Shown: positions 1-14,031 of the stretch, piece by piece | How the letters are laid out: the number at the start of each line of letters is the position of its first letter | Position numbering within the stretch: position 1 is the first letter of the stretch | Source of the DNA: Citrus sinensis | Lineage: Eukaryota > Streptophyta > Magnoliopsida > Sapindales > Rutaceae | NCBI RefSeq assembly: GCF_022201045.2 | Contig: NC_068559.1 | Coordinates: 2,330,501 to 2,394,500 of the forward strand | Direction of reading: 5' to 3' | DNA length: 64,000 nt | The notes under the pieces: generated by a model | What the model was told of the DNA's origin: nothing | Databases searched by the model: none | Seen by the model: only the letters and a program-made list of their open reading frames with translations | Position numbers and translations under genes: made by a program

Positions 1-358
1 CAAAAATCTGGGCTCTTCTGTTGTAATCAGTAGGTTCTTTTCCTTCGTCATCGCCCATGATAGCTTCTGTTTCCAGGCACTCCAACAATTCCACCATGCC
101 TGTCCTGTCCTTGCATTTTCCTCTCGAAATTTCCATTTTTAGCCACTCTTCCTCTTCCGACTTCATCTCAGCTTCCAGTCGCTTCTCCAATTCCGACACT
201 GACAAAGCCACACACCCAGCGGCCTGCCTATTCTTGCTCTTACATTGCTGCCCAAATTTCAAGCTTCCAGAGGGGTTTCCACACTGTTTCGAAAAGTGTT
301 TGGTCTTGTTCCTAACGAGATTTCGTACATTCGAATAACAAAGAGACGTTGCTTCCAT
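1..358 (-). CDS. Unidentified, possibly plastid-targeted protein, 5' part only
   Basis: An open frame starts at ATG 358 and runs off the left edge without a stop (119 codons). The first ~50 residues are rich in Ser, Asn, Lys, Arg and Gln and poor in acidic residues, as in a chloroplast transit peptide. A strongly acidic/basic helical stretch follows (SVSELEKRLEAEMKSEEEEW), then a conserved-looking segment ending PTDYNRRAQIF. I do not recognise the family. The gene lies tail-first beyond the window and is co-oriented with the SHPRH-like gene, whose stop is about 925 bases upstream of this ATG. The start is the first ATG of the long open frame. Moderately sure it is a gene; function unknown. 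Confidence 0.65.
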   Translation of the reverse strand, partial: MEATSLCYSNVRNLVRNKTKHFSKQCGNPSGSLKFGQQCKSKNRQAAGCVALSVSELEKRLEAEMKSEEEEWLKMEISRGKCKDRTGMVELLECLETEAIMGDDEGKEPTDYNRRAQIF

Positions 359-1282
359 ATTCGCCTAGTGGTGTGCTGCTTCTGGCTTTGGTGGGCTTCA
401 TATGGAAGCCATTTGGGGGCTCAAAACTTTAACAGCCTTTCATCGGGACACGTGTCACCAGGTTGGTGGACTGACGGATGACATGCAAGAGTGCGAGGAA
501 CGTGTAAAACGAAGGTGGACTTTTCTAGATTGAGGAACCAGAGAACAAGGCATGCGCTCCAAAGTGTGGTAGCCACGTCCTTGTCAAATTCTTATTTCTA
601 AGACGAAAAGTAAAACTTATCCTGCTGAATGGGAGTTTATAACTTCTGCGACTAAAAAGTCTGAGGTGGTTGCAAATTTCGTTTGGGTAATTCTTTGAAT
701 GTGCTGACATTCACATTATATGGTCCATGCACAGCGTGCAAGTGTTCCGACTTAAAAATACAACTAAATCCTCAATAAAGATGCTAGCCATTCATGAAAC
801 TCAATCCCATGTGGGAAGATTATCAAGTTTTGGGAGCAAGAAATGAGATTTTCGAATTTGTTCCACAACGGAAGAAAACAAAATACTTGTTTATTTGCCG
901 AAACAAATAAAGTATTTGCATTTTAATTTGCTCTGCTAATTTTCAGGCAGTGTGTTCAACAACTGAGTGAATTAGTTGGACGGAAAGCTAGGCTAAACTC
1001 GTTGCGTACAGATACCGAACTCTTTTAAGGGGGGAAAAAGAAAAGAAAAGAAAGAATGTAAATTTTATATAATGTGGCTGTTTCGCCATCAAATTTGAGT
1101 ATTCCCAGCTTGCTTTTGATGCTTCAGCTTTGCTTCCCTATTTTCACTCCCGAAATTGGGATGGGATGGCATTCTTCTGTTAAGTGCCATTCACACTGGT
1201 CAAGGTAGCGACAGCCTGCTGGAGTTGATACCAGAATGCTTGAATTCCTGGGCTTATGAGAAAATGATGGTACAAATATCAT
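359..1282. other. Intergenic: promoter of the left-edge gene and 3' flank of the SHPRH-like gene
   Basis: AT-rich, with no coding frame of convincing length. It should hold the promoter and 5' UTR of the partial gene at the left edge and the 3' UTR of the SHPRH-like gene. I see no clear repeat or TATA element that I would defend. Confidence 0.5.
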
Positions 1283-4200
1283 TCATTGTGCTTGCTCTCT
1301 ATGTTCCTTGAATCTTTTCTCAGCTGCTATAGCAGCAGCAACGGAAGGAGGCAAATGCCGCAGACTTTCAGTATCAGTTGGCTTTTCATCACTTTCTGGT
1401 ATTGTGGAAGGGCCTGATGCGAATAGTGATTCAATATCTTTCAGCCTCAAAAGAGGCTGATCTTGGTTTTTCGTGTTCCCGCTAATAAATGAACTCGTGT
1501 TCCTGCCTCTGTTTAGTTTGTATATGCTTTCTTCAACTGTATTTTTAACCTAACATGATAAAGTAAACAAGAGACAATGAATTACGTGGTACAATAATCC
1601 ATGTATAATCCAATACATTCTCGTTTAAAAATGAAAATAAATTATATGAAAGAAAAAAGGTATGTAGAAAGATGAACATACAATAAATCGATGAACAAGT
1701 GTTCTATTCTCCTGCCCAATTCGGTGCACCCGGCTGATTGCTTGAGCTTCTGCTGCTGGGTTGAGTAGTGGCTCAACAAGAACAACATGTTGTGCTTCTA
1801 AAAGATTAAGGCCATTGGCTCCATGTTGGATCAAGAGTAATAACACTTGAATAGGCTTTGGCTCTGGCTGCTGGGCATGTGTCTTGTCAGTTCTTTCTGC
1901 AGAGCGTTTCTGTGCTGTAAATTTGCTGATGGCAACTTGTGATTTTCTGCACTTGCAAAGCCATAATCATACACAAGAGCATATGTTGAAGCACAGCAAA
2001 CAGCTTAATCTATATCAAAAAATTCTCCAATGACTGATTTTTCCTTCGTTTTTTGCTGCAATGTCATTAAAAGTTCAAGACTTGTCATAGATAAGAGATG
2101 ATTAGATTACTTGTCTCTCCCTCTCTCTGCACTTCTCATCCTCCCTCTCTCTTTACAAGTTCTAATACAGGATTAAGCAAATGACAACTATTTTGAAGAA
2201 ATGAGAAAGCTGTTACTAATAAAAGAGAAAAATGAGAAAAAAGTGACCGGAAGTGCACTATCAAATCACAAAGGAAGAAATAAGAAATAGACACCACATT
2301 TGATGCTATTGTTTTTTATGTTCAGTCATCTAAACATTCATCTTTTCTCAGCCCCTATAAATGTGCAAAATATTCATATTATCAACGTAATCTTCTTGCT
2401 GTGTATGGAAATTGTTCTGTTACCATTCTGGAGTCTTCGAATGATTCACTCACTTTTTCAAATTAGTTACCAATACATTATACAGAGTGCCTTTGCGCAG
2501 CTAAGTCCACAGAATCAGCATAAATCATAATAAACTTTCTAATAGATCATCTTACCTGCCTCCTTTCATCTTGATGCAGGTGATATTGTTAGCGATGAAG
2601 GCATGCTCTAACACATCAAGGACATCATTCCAACTTGAGAAAACAAGAATTTTTGCTTTTGGATTGGTAGATTTGATCCACAAAATTCTTCTAGTAACTG
2701 CTTCAATCTTCATAATACCACACAAGACTTAGCAAGTTAGTCATACAAACTTCAATCTTCATAACACCCCACATCAGCGCTACACACATTAGGTTCTTCT
2801 TTCTAGTTTCCCTCCCCAAACACTTTTCTCAATCTTATTAGGTGGGTGTTTGATAATTTCCAATAAATTTATGATGTAACAATGAGAAGTTTACCTTTGT
2901 TCCATAGGAACCTTGGACAGTGAAAGATTCTTCACCCTTTTCACAATCTTGAACTCCATGCGGCATATCAGAATTACAAGATTTGTCTTGTCTGTCATCA
3001 GCATAAGCAATATTACCAATATCTGTACGCTGCCGACATGTTGGACACATTACCCATTCATTTTTAACTTTATTATCATGAATTAGTCTCTGCTCAGTCA
3101 TTGCAAAAAAACCTGGGGAAAGAAAAATTCGAATAAAAAGTCCATCAGTGGCACTATCAGGTAAAGAGAAAATCCTTCAGAAAGTTGAGAAACTGAGACA
3201 GTCTAAAGGTCACACACCAATAAAGAAAGAGGAGCAGGGGTAAGTAGCAAAAGATTTAACCCTATGGCCTTCGTTTACTCAATTACAGGATTCCACAAGT
3301 AGAAAATAACGGGAATGATTAATGGCATGTTCATCCAATTAAACTGTTTAGGCAAGATCATACATGTGAATTGATGAAGATGCTCATAAAAGCAACTGAT
3401 CTTTTTGTTTCCAGAAGAATATCATTTCATTCGACATTATGATTGATAATTTTTCATGATAATTTTTCATTACATAGCCTCCTCGCTGAGTTCCATACGC
3501 TAATTTATACAATTATACTAGCTATCCGAGGATGTTTCTCAAAAGATTCATCCCATAGAACTCACCATGTGAATTGCAATAAATTTATTTTAATAATTAT
3601 GAGACATTCATTAATCAATTGATGAGTGCCACATCACGTATCATCTCATTTAGGATGAATCTTTTGAGCTAAGTTTTGTAATATGCAGAATTATTCTTGT
3701 AAGGCATTAGCAAAACCATCCTTTGATTGCATAAAACTTACATTTACAACATGTAAAATGCCCGCATTGAAAAACCATCTTTTGGTTGCCTAGTTTCTCT
3801 TGACATATTGGGCATGTTTCCTCGTCAGCTTTGGATAGGGATTCAATTCTATGTTTCGTAGAATTTGAAATGGTAACCACCTCTTCAGTCATCGAGGAAA
3901 TATTTGAACTTTCTTCTAAAGGTAATTCTTCTTTGGATTTTGCCAAACCCTGAAAGGCAAAAGAGTATATTAATTTTTAAGTTAAGAAAGAAGCAAGTAC
4001 TTTAAAAAAAAAAAAAAAGGTTCCATGAAAATGAATAAGTAGGTCTACCAGGTTCTACTTACTCATATAAGAAAGATAAATAAGAAACCAAAATTCAAAC
4101 TACTTGCTTTCCTCTATAATCCTCCAGTTCATTTTCTAAATAGAATCATCCGGCATACCCTACAAGGGAGTTCCCTCTCCCTCTATAATGATTAGTATTG

Positions 4201-7200
4201 GGGAGTATATATAGTGGGAAAAAAATAAGGGATAGATCCATACACAGAACAAGAGAAACTATCACAATTCTATTTTGTTAAATTTCTTATCGCCCCCTGT
4301 AAGTAGGGTACAAAAGAAAATATTTAACATCAGGCGACATTTACATATGCTGACAGACGCATGCCCATTAGCACAAACTCATGCATATCATCAAGTAATA
4401 TTGGTGTTAGATGATAGCTTTTGCATTATCAATGTAGCTAGGTAACACTCCTAAGTTGAGTATTAGACACAATAATGGATGAATCTTCTTTCTTTCAAAT
4501 AAGTGACCCAAACTAAAAACTATCTGATCATTAACTCTGGGTCCCATGCTCCCATGTTCCTATTTAAGCTACCATTATTCAGCGACAAAAGAGAGAAATT
4601 TATTTTGGATGTAAAAGATTCAAAAACACTCTGTGCTTACCTTCAAATACCGGAGCTTGCCCTTAACTTGTGACAGCAAGGTCATAGATATGAACTTTTC
4701 ACTAGAGTTGGTCACGCTAGCTGATGCTAGTTCGTCTGGACTTAAAGCATCAACAGATGTATCGTTATCATCTTCTTTTAGATGCAGCCGTGTTGTTGCC
4801 ATCCTAATTTCATCATGAGCACGGAGAAACTGAGCTTGAGCAGTCGCCAAGGACCTTGCATTGGCATACTCCTTTCGCATGGCCTTATTTAAATGAAAAA
4901 GCAAAAGAGGGGAAAAAAAAATCAGATTTTGAAAAAAAACCCAGAATGCTTGCATGCAACAGTATCAACAAGTCCTCCATACCAGAGCAGAAAACTAGAA
5001 CCGGTAATTATTACAATCTCCTTCAATAATTCAATGATAGAAAAACTATCAGAGAATGTCTCATAGTCACTAACAGCATGAAAGAATCCACCAGGCTATA
5101 CCTCCAGTATGTGTAGTTGTTTGCTGGATGCTGAGATAGCCTCCCTTCCCAATTGAGTCTTACAATAATTCTTTATAACTCCAAGAATAACCTCCAATTC
5201 AGAAGGAGATTTGGAAACCTATCAAGTCAACATATTCAGTAGCAAATAGGTAAAGTAAATTCTATGCATTATTAAAGCAAGGTTATTTTGCTCATCATGA
5301 AATGGAAGAAATTTTATTTCCCAAACCATTGCATCAACAAACAAACAATAGGTTCAGAGTGTTGCACCAGTTTCGCAAAAATGAAAAGAGTATTGCACCC
5401 CCAAAGCAATCAAATAATGAAACTCAAAAAGTTGGGAATACTTATGGATTATAATTTAACAACTACCCGTCTAATAGCAAGAGAGTTTTGTTGGGAAGGG
5501 GATTGTGATTAGTTGCATCATGCAAACAAAACACAATAAACCAAGTTTCCCCGTTGCTGATTGTCAACGGTGGAAACATAACTAGTGAGACACATCTAGC
5601 TTTAAATTTCCAACATGTTCTAGCTCAGACCTCACAAAATATAAATCTAGAAATCAAGAAGAATACCAAAAAAATGTAAATAAAGACTGAACGAGAGATG
5701 AAAAGAAGATAACAGAGGGCAGAAAAAAAATATGTAATGAAAGAATGCCGGGGAAATACAGTGCACATTTTATCTCAATTAATTACAGAAGGATAAAATT
5801 AATTCATTTACCATAGATCTGTGGGCCAGAGAAGCCTAGATAGCCTAAAAGACTAGTAGCAGGCTACCCAAGAAGATAATTCCTTTCTTTGACTTCCTTA
5901 ACTCTCCTATTCTAAATGAAAGTAGCAAGCTATTTGAAAGCCGGTACTTATAAAAGTGATCTTTTCTGTAAATGAATAATCAACCAGTTTTGTTCAATCA
6001 TATTTCAGGCAATATTAATTAAAGAATAGGTAAGCAACCTACCTATTTGTAGCACTCATGCTATATTTTGTATTAATAGCCAGTATTGAAAAGAAATTTT
6101 CCTTAAAGGGTTTATATTGAAAAGATACTCTGAATTTTGTCAAAGCATAAACAAACTATGGGTAAGCCAACAGAAAACTTCAACACAGAGAAGTGGAAAA
6201 GAAAAAGTAACTGACCACTACTGTCTCTCTAACATCTCTCCTTTTTATTTCTTCATTACCAACACTTGATGAAGTTGAATTTTTATTTGGCTGTGATAAG
6301 TACCAATAAAATTGATTAAGTGAAGAATTCTTTTTCTGTAAATCTACAGCCTCTTCAGCAGATGCAATGTCTCCTTGTGATTTCTTGAGACGAAACAGCC
6401 TTGCCTCATAATCCTGTGGAAATGACTCATCTATAAGTTTACAATAAGTTTAAACATACAATAAGTTTACAGCAAGTTTGAATACCAAACCTGAAATGAC
6501 TCATCTAGTTCACAATGAACACAAATGGGGCCATCACCAACACCATAGCAAATTCGGCAATGCCTCATGCGATCCATGTCCTCTTCTTTTGGTTTCTCCA
6601 TTGTCTGATCAATTTCTAAAAGCCGATCAAGCAATGTTTTCCTAGAGGCTTCCAATTGATCCAAACTAGACTGGATATGATACGTCAAGCCACTTATGCT
6701 TCGGTACCTAGATTAGAAGCAATACAAATTAATTAATTCCCACACAAAATAATCATGAGCCAAGGTTATATTAAAAATACACATATTCTAGTCCTCATCT
6801 CTTGGTAGTTGCCCAAACTGCTGGCATCAGGACTTCCTTCAGATTACTTTAAGACAATCAGAAGAAAAGCATCTTCCCTCAACAAGAGTATGAGCATCAA
6901 CCTTGAGATAGAGATGTACTACCAAAAAATGACACAATTTCAAATAAAAACAAGAAGCAGAAGCAAAAAATGATTGTGCATATGCACCCCAAAAGAGATA
7001 TAACATTTCAAAGACTCACTAACCGGGATGCGGTTCTCAATGCCCTTGATTTGTTTAGACTTCCTGAGATTGCTTCTTCAATTTTTCTGATCAACTCTGC
7101 TGAGAAATCTTTGTTTCCCTCAGCATGATGAAGGGCTTCCAACCACCAAGCACTGTATTGCTTTTCTCTGTCATCCAATGCATTGCAAACCTTCAAAAAG

Positions 7201-10200
7201 AAAACACAATACTTAGGTCCTTTCCTAGGAATTTAAGTAATTGGGATTAATGGTTACCGAACATGGTATTAGAACGATGTTAACAAGAGGTATCTATTTG
7301 AATCCCGCATTCTATTACTGTGTTTGGATCCATGTGTCATGCATGAGGTCATTTGTGCTAAAATTCACAAGAAAATCTGTTAATTATATTCAGCTATGCA
7401 CATCGAGAGATTAATGGTTCCAAGGAATATTTATACGCCAATGCGCACGGATTTACATGTGGTCAGTAGAGAGACTTTGGATCCTATCACGAGTCCAACA
7501 CATTAAAGATGGATTTGGTTGAAGGAAATGAACCTGCATGTATGATTTTCTAAACTCTTGTTGAGCCACTGATAGCTTTACGCTAAATCCAGACAAGTAT
7601 TTTTGCTTCAAGTTCTCGCACACTGTAATCAAAGATGCATCATCAAAGGATGAGGATGACACACAGCAATCAGATTTTCTGTCACCATTGAAGCCATTTT
7701 CTGATAGGTCAGAAAGGTGACCAGATGGATCCTCAGCATCAGTAAAATCCGAATTCTCTTCCCTGCTCACTCTTTGACACTTCCGAGCATTTTCATCGCA
7801 TGTTTCAATGCTGTGTATCTTAAAGGCCTTCTCAGAGCATCCAGGGAAATGTTGTTCGTTTTGGGAGAGTTCTGTTGCGCAGTTTGCAACCATTGGAAGA
7901 ATCTCTGTAAGATTGTGATGAAGGTGAATATTCAATAAAGGGTCCAGGCGGAAGTCTTCAGAATGTTCTTCAACTACAGCCATTGCTTCCTTGTACAAAG
8001 ATACAGCTTGAGAGAGATTTTTCTCAATCAATGCTATTCCTGCAAGACCATTTAAGGCCATAACCAACTTCCTGAGGGCTTCCTCCCCTTCAATCTTGGT
8101 CTTACCAATAAGAACCTACAAACAGACATTCCTTGAAAGATTGAGATCCACTTGTTTTTTTTTTTTTTTTTCAAATTCCTTTGTGTGGGGGAAGAAAAAA
8201 GGGAAAGAAAAAGAAAACTAGAATGACTTAATTAGTCAGCAAAACCCACCATTAGTATTTCATCCATTGACAAAGGGGATTGTTGCAAAGAACGCAGTCC
8301 AGAGCTTCCCACTTGAGGATGGCAGCAGGCCTGGCGAAGTTTCAAGAGTGAGTACAGAAGCTTTGCAGCCTCCGCATGCGTAATTATAGGGTTGTCCAAA
8401 GCATCAGAAGATGCATGACCTGTCAGAAAACAGCATGAAGATATAGCAAGTCAAAGAAGTGGACTACTTCCAATCAAAGATTGGTACATTGCATTAACTA
8501 AAATCTAATGAAGTTGCAGGACTTCCATTAAAAACCTGGGACATTTCTTTTGAGAATATCGTCTTTCAAACGTTGAATAACTTCACGAGCATACCCAACA
8601 CATTTCTCGTGTTGGCTCTGATAGAAGTGCTCTTCAATTGGTGAAAAGGTAAGCCAAGATACACACTCCTCCTGAGGGGGAAGCTGCAGCTCATCTGAAA
8701 CATGTACTTTGGAAGAACGCCACATGATCTCCTTAAAGAACTTATGAGTAAACTCCATTGCTCCTACAACTCCGTTCTGCCAAGCAAGGAGCAAAAGAAC
8801 AAGCAAATCATAATTCAAACAGCTAATTGAACAGAATGGAAGCAAGTAAGACGTTTGCATGATAAGGTCAATACAAGGAACTAAAAAATACAGAAGAAAG
8901 CATTTGTGAGTATTGAAAGCTGCATTGACATAGCAAATAATAATGATGGAGTGTGTCTGATACAACCTTAAGTTCCATGGTCAAACTACTAGTTAAGCAG
9001 CTGAAAGTATTACGAGACGATGGTAAGGAAAATGAGATAGGATCAGCTAAAGAAACTTATAAAGAAAAAGAAGCAACATTAATTGAGGTTATGCAAAATG
9101 AACATTCCTATTGTATGTAGCTTTAGCAACCCAAAAGTCACCTGGAAAATTCCTGATCAGTAGAAACATAATAAATGTACTGAACTTCATACCTCATATG
9201 GATCTCTTATAACTTCAATCCACCACCTAGAGTTATTGAACGGGCTTGATTTAAGAAATCGTAGAAGTCCATACAAGTCATCAAGTTTACGTTGTATAGG
9301 AGTCCCTGTAATACACCATCGATGCTTAGCATATAACCGTAGAGCCATTTCTGTGGCAGCAGCAGCATTACTCTCCACCATTTGAGCTTCATCCAAACAA
9401 ATTCTCCACCAAAATATTCTGGTCAGAAGAGTTGGAATAACAGGGTACCTGCAGAAAGTGACCAGGACATATATTTTAAAAATTCAGTTCAGAAAGCTCT
9501 TCATAGAAAAAGTCAGTAGAATTTCAAAGACAAGATAGTTGAGGAAATAATAAAATATATGACAGTACGATTGCAGAATTCATTTAAAACACATAGTTAT
9601 GGTGTTTACTTTTGTTAGAAAATCAGATAACATCGAAGCCAACTGTAATTCCTAATTAATCTACCAAAGACGAAAGAAAATAAAATGAGCTGAAGTCAAC
9701 TATAATAATCATAATTAAAATTATAAAATGAGCTGAAGACAATTCATTCAAAATTACTCAGCTACATGCATATTTGTTGAAATGGTATCTGGAATTTAAC
9801 CATCTTAGAACCTTTTTTTCCTTTTTAAGATTACAGACCATCTTAGAACCTGAATTCTTGTACTTGGATCCAATTGGAATCTTAGACAACCAGACGAACG
9901 TCACAAATATTGTGTTTAGGGTAATCCCTTATACATGAATCATATGTGAAGACCAGCATTGTCTCTACTGATTCCTAGAAAAAGAAGAAATAAAGGCAGA
10001 GAGAGCTATAGAGTGTGTAAATTATGAGTCAAACGGATTATGTGTATGAGTGTGATTGACATCAGAGTTTTGTAAATCTCCTGTTAACTGTAAATTGCAG
10101 TCAAAATCCTTTAGTAGGAATTTTGCAAAAGCTACTAACTTATGCTCTACATTATCTAGAAGCTCAAGTTACACTTACAAAATAAGATCCCAATTTTTAT

Positions 10201-13200
10201 CAGCCACAGATGTTAGTTGTAAAAACAATTACAAATCACAAGTTATGAAGAAACCTCTTTTGAAATCTCATGAAGCGCCGATCACCTTCATGTCTATCAG
10301 AATCATGCGACAGATCCTCCTTAAGCACATCATAAGTAGTTAAGACAATGTCTGCACCGACAAGTTCACTAATGTCCATTATGGATGTATCTGAAAGAGA
10401 AGAATTTCTTGCGCCTTCATAGATACAAGTTTTCAAGGAACCTGGACGTGTGTGACTAACAAAGTAAATAACAATTAAAAGGTCAGTTAGTACCACAAGC
10501 AATGCATCAAAAGAATTGAATTATCAAGTGAATTTTGCTTTAAATAAAACGAAAACTTATTATAAAAAAATTCACTCAAAAGAAGTGAGAGGAATCAGCA
10601 GTTATGGAAGCCAGAGCACATGACTTGAAAGTCAATAATGAAATAAAAAGTTACTTAGAAACATGAAGTGGGTTTGATTCATATTTTGCAACTTCATTTT
10701 CAAAATTTAAGAAGAATTCTCTCCTTTTTTTTGCACCACTCTGCACCCTAACAGATTCAAGAAATTGTAAGTTCCCAGAGACAAATCAAGCAAGAGGTAT
10801 ACCGTGTTATTTCAGCATCCCATTGGGCCAATATAGGTGCTGGACAGACTATCAGAGTGGCACCTGTAGCAACAGGAGAATCAGTAGCTTCAATCAGTTC
10901 GTCACACCACTGGCAAATGTGTTCTCCATCTCGTACAACTATATTGGTCATGTCTTTTTTTCTTGTGTGCTTTTTTAACTCAAATGTTGACCTTCTCTTT
11001 TTGCCCCTTGGGGAATAACCAACACAATCGGCATGTTGCCAAGCATCACAGATGTCACACTGTACCCATAATCCCTTGTATTTCCGGCTTTCACTCACAG
11101 CTCCACATATGCACTCAACACGCTCTCTTTTCAATCGTCTTAGATTAACTTTCTGGTCATCAGTAACTTGCACAGCAGTATCAATAAATATACTATCATC
11201 AGATGCTGGCTTCCGATGAGCAAAGATGCAAGCAAGAAGCTCTACTGTTTTTCCCAAGCCCATCTCATCTATTACAGTCACAAGAGTCCATAGCCAATGC
11301 AAGTAAAACCATATCAGAAATGAGTACACTTGTAACTGCTAAAGAATTAAAAGTTATTTGAAAATAAAGCCACAAATTTAAGACAATGTATATCAGTTCT
11401 CTAGCGATTCAATGAAACTTTCACATCTAATATAGTCCAGGGGCAGAATAAGAAAAATGGGTGTATATGTACTCAATCGAAGAATATAATCTTAAGCAAA
11501 TTCCTTCATCAACACTCCTCCCAAGAGACACAGAGAGCTTTAATTGGCATGCATGGACAGAGGAACATGGAGGCATTTTCTTATAGGAGCCAGTTTCATG
11601 ACTAAACACCCCTCACAACTCATGCATACATGTTCAGGTTACTTTTTTAGCTAAGGTATGCACTATGGCAAATCTAAGCACTGAAATCCAAAGTGATCCT
11701 TGATGCTTGGGCATCCAACCAAGTCCTCTCACATAGCAGACAGATTGAAGACAGAGGTAGAGACAGAATAGTAAGTTGTTTAATAATTTTATATCTGACA
11801 TTGTTTGGTGTGCGGAAGTGGAACTCTTTAGGAAACAACAATGGTCATCAGTTAGACTCACCCAGGGCCTTTGACAACTAGGTTCTAACAAATATTCAAT
11901 AAAGGAAAACATCAAATTTCAGTTGAAAAAATCAGTCTTTTGAGAATATTAATGGGCCATTGTACAAAATACTTCATATCCCACAACATATAATCAAATT
12001 GCAGAAGCACAATAACTTACCAGCAAGAATACCACCAAAGACATAGGATGAAGTGTAATCTGGGGATAATGACAGACTTCCACTGAAGATAATATGCAAG
12101 AAAGAATTAGGATGTAGACAGAGACAACTAGGACTCACATATAGTAAAAGCAATATAGACAATGATATGATTATTTTCTTTTGAGACCCCCCCCCCCCCC
12201 CCCCAAACCACACCAAATCATTAGAAAAAGAAAAAGGATACCTGAATGGATTATAAAACAGTGTTGAATAAGTGTCAAGAAAATCCATGGGCATACATAG
12301 AGGAGAAAAGAACTGACTTCTTTCCCTTTCACTTGAACTTGCTGAATCTCCTTTCTCTCTCTGTACCATCCAGTATGCTGCACGACGCTGGTATGGCCTC
12401 AGCAAAGGAAGCAAGTCAGGTAAATCTTCTTCAAGCATAGGTTCTGCTCTGTACAGAGTTGAACCAAAAAGTGTTAGGAGTTCATAAGATACAACTTTTG
12501 CTATTATAACCAATCGAAGGATAAACAATTGTGATCATGGATGAAATGCTGAGACTCACTTTGATCGCTTAATGGCTTCATAAAACCTTGCCACATCAAA
12601 ACTAGCATGCTTCTGCGATGCAGAAACATCATTTTTTGTCCTTGTCATCAACTCGACATCCATTTCCATTGATTTACTAACTCCATACCTAGCCTCCGAA
12701 GTCAAAACTTCTGGACGGAGCCAAGACATGACATTAATCATACTCTTTTTCCATGTCTTCCTGCTATTTTCTAGAAGTGACTCACAAGCATCAAACGCAC
12801 TCTTAAGTATCTCCACTCTCACCCTGAGCGATGACATGTCCTCTGAAAATGTAATGCCTAGAGTCGGCCTCAATGTCAAAAACTCCATGCTTGCCAGATG
12901 GACAAGACCAGTAATACCCTCATCCGGTGCATCAAAACTCCCAGATAACATAATCTTACATGTTTCCATTTCTTCCTCCATGCATTTTTCAACAAATTCC
13001 AAGGTTACATCATTCGAGGACAACAAAGGCCAATGACCCAACTTAATGCGCCCAATAAACTCATTTACATGGCACACATGAAGCCTTAAGGTATATCTGG
13101 ACACCTGATAAAAATCCTCACTAATTATAAAACCAGAAAATTCTTCTCGTAACTTCAAATCTGTTAGGACAATTTCAGAAATATCAAGGTGCTCATCCAA

Positions 13201-13380
13201 AAGCCAACAAGTCCTATTAACTTCCACAAAAAATGGATGATCAACATCAGCAAGTTCCTCTTTTTCTGGTTGCTCACTTCCATGTGGTTTCTGCTTATTC
13301 GATTCTGATTCAGTTGTATTATTGTTTTCTAGGGTCACACCACCTGATCGATGTGGACGGGATTGCTTCCTTCTACCCAT
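1283..13380 (-). CDS. SHPRH-type SNF2 helicase / E3 ubiquitin ligase (PHD, RING), 19 exons
   Basis: Exons in transcript order: 13380-12560, 12448-12242, 12082-12021, 11268-10803, 10455-10255, 9448-9193, 8776-8536, 8419-8250, 8115-7534, 7190-7024, 6707-6491, 6413-6216, 5218-5102, 4883-4641, 3949-3742, 3112-2895, 2707-2556, 1946-1682, 1549-1283. Product 1685 aa, close to the Arabidopsis homologue At2g40770. Visible features: SNF2 Walker A DEMGLGKT (364-371); a PHD finger (Cys416 to Cys485) inserted after it; DEAQ box (605-608); a long plant-type linker; a C3HC4 RING (Cys1362 to Cys1411); helicase C motifs with SRVHRIGQ in exon 18. Human SHPRH polyubiquitinates PCNA in DNA-damage tolerance, so a nuclear repair role is inferred. 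The upstream in-frame GTG is not used; ATG 13380 starts MGRRKQSR. Confidence 0.93.
12187..12204. repeat. Poly-C tract (18 C) in intron 2 of the SHPRH-like gene
   Basis: An uninterrupted run of 18 C on the + strand (G-run in the transcript), about 37 bases inside the intron after exon 2. It is likely length-polymorphic. Whether the length is exact depends on assembly quality. Confidence 0.85.
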
Positions 13381-14031
13381 CACTACTGAGCAAAATAGGA
13401 AGTAATGAATACCATATATAAGAACGTAAAATTACTTAAAAAAGCTCAATTCTCAAATATTATAGAAACAACCAAGAGAAGAACAAACTTCATTAATAAG
13501 ATGCCAACAATTAAAAACGAATTTTGAGCAACAATTTAAGTTAAGCTATAACTGCAAACTGAAACTAAACAATGAACACAAAAGCATAAGGAAAAGTTAG
13601 GAAAAAAATATATAAATGACGCAAACAATTGCATTCACTGCATAGTTAGTGATATTAAATCAAAATAAATGCAATACAGCCTGATTATTTGACCAAAAAG
13701 ATTGCAATTTTGCTTGATAGATATCAAGAATTACCATGTTCTATAATACATAAAATTATTACTAAAAGTTATACATAAGTAAATAAATAAATAAATAATA
13801 AACTTTTTTTTTCCATGCAAACCTATGAATTATATGGGAAAGCTGAGGCCTGGGTGCAGAATGCGCATGTATGTGAGAGAGGAGTTGGCCGGTCGGAGAA
13901 TGGAAAACACGCGCGAGTTGTGCGAGTATCGTAGATTTTTTATACAATAAGCAGATGGACTTCTATTAAGGGCGACACTAAACCGACAGCAACTGCCAAC
14001 TTCAGAATAAAACCGGTCCGGCCCGCATCCG

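Noticed and set aside
7260-7330. Segment in intron 9 of the SHPRH-like gene with ATGGTATTAGAACGA and TTTGAATCCC, resembling a tRNA-derived SINE or a retroelement primer site
   Set aside because: Only ~60 bases resemble such sequences; no tail, no target duplication, and no cloverleaf can be drawn with confidence.
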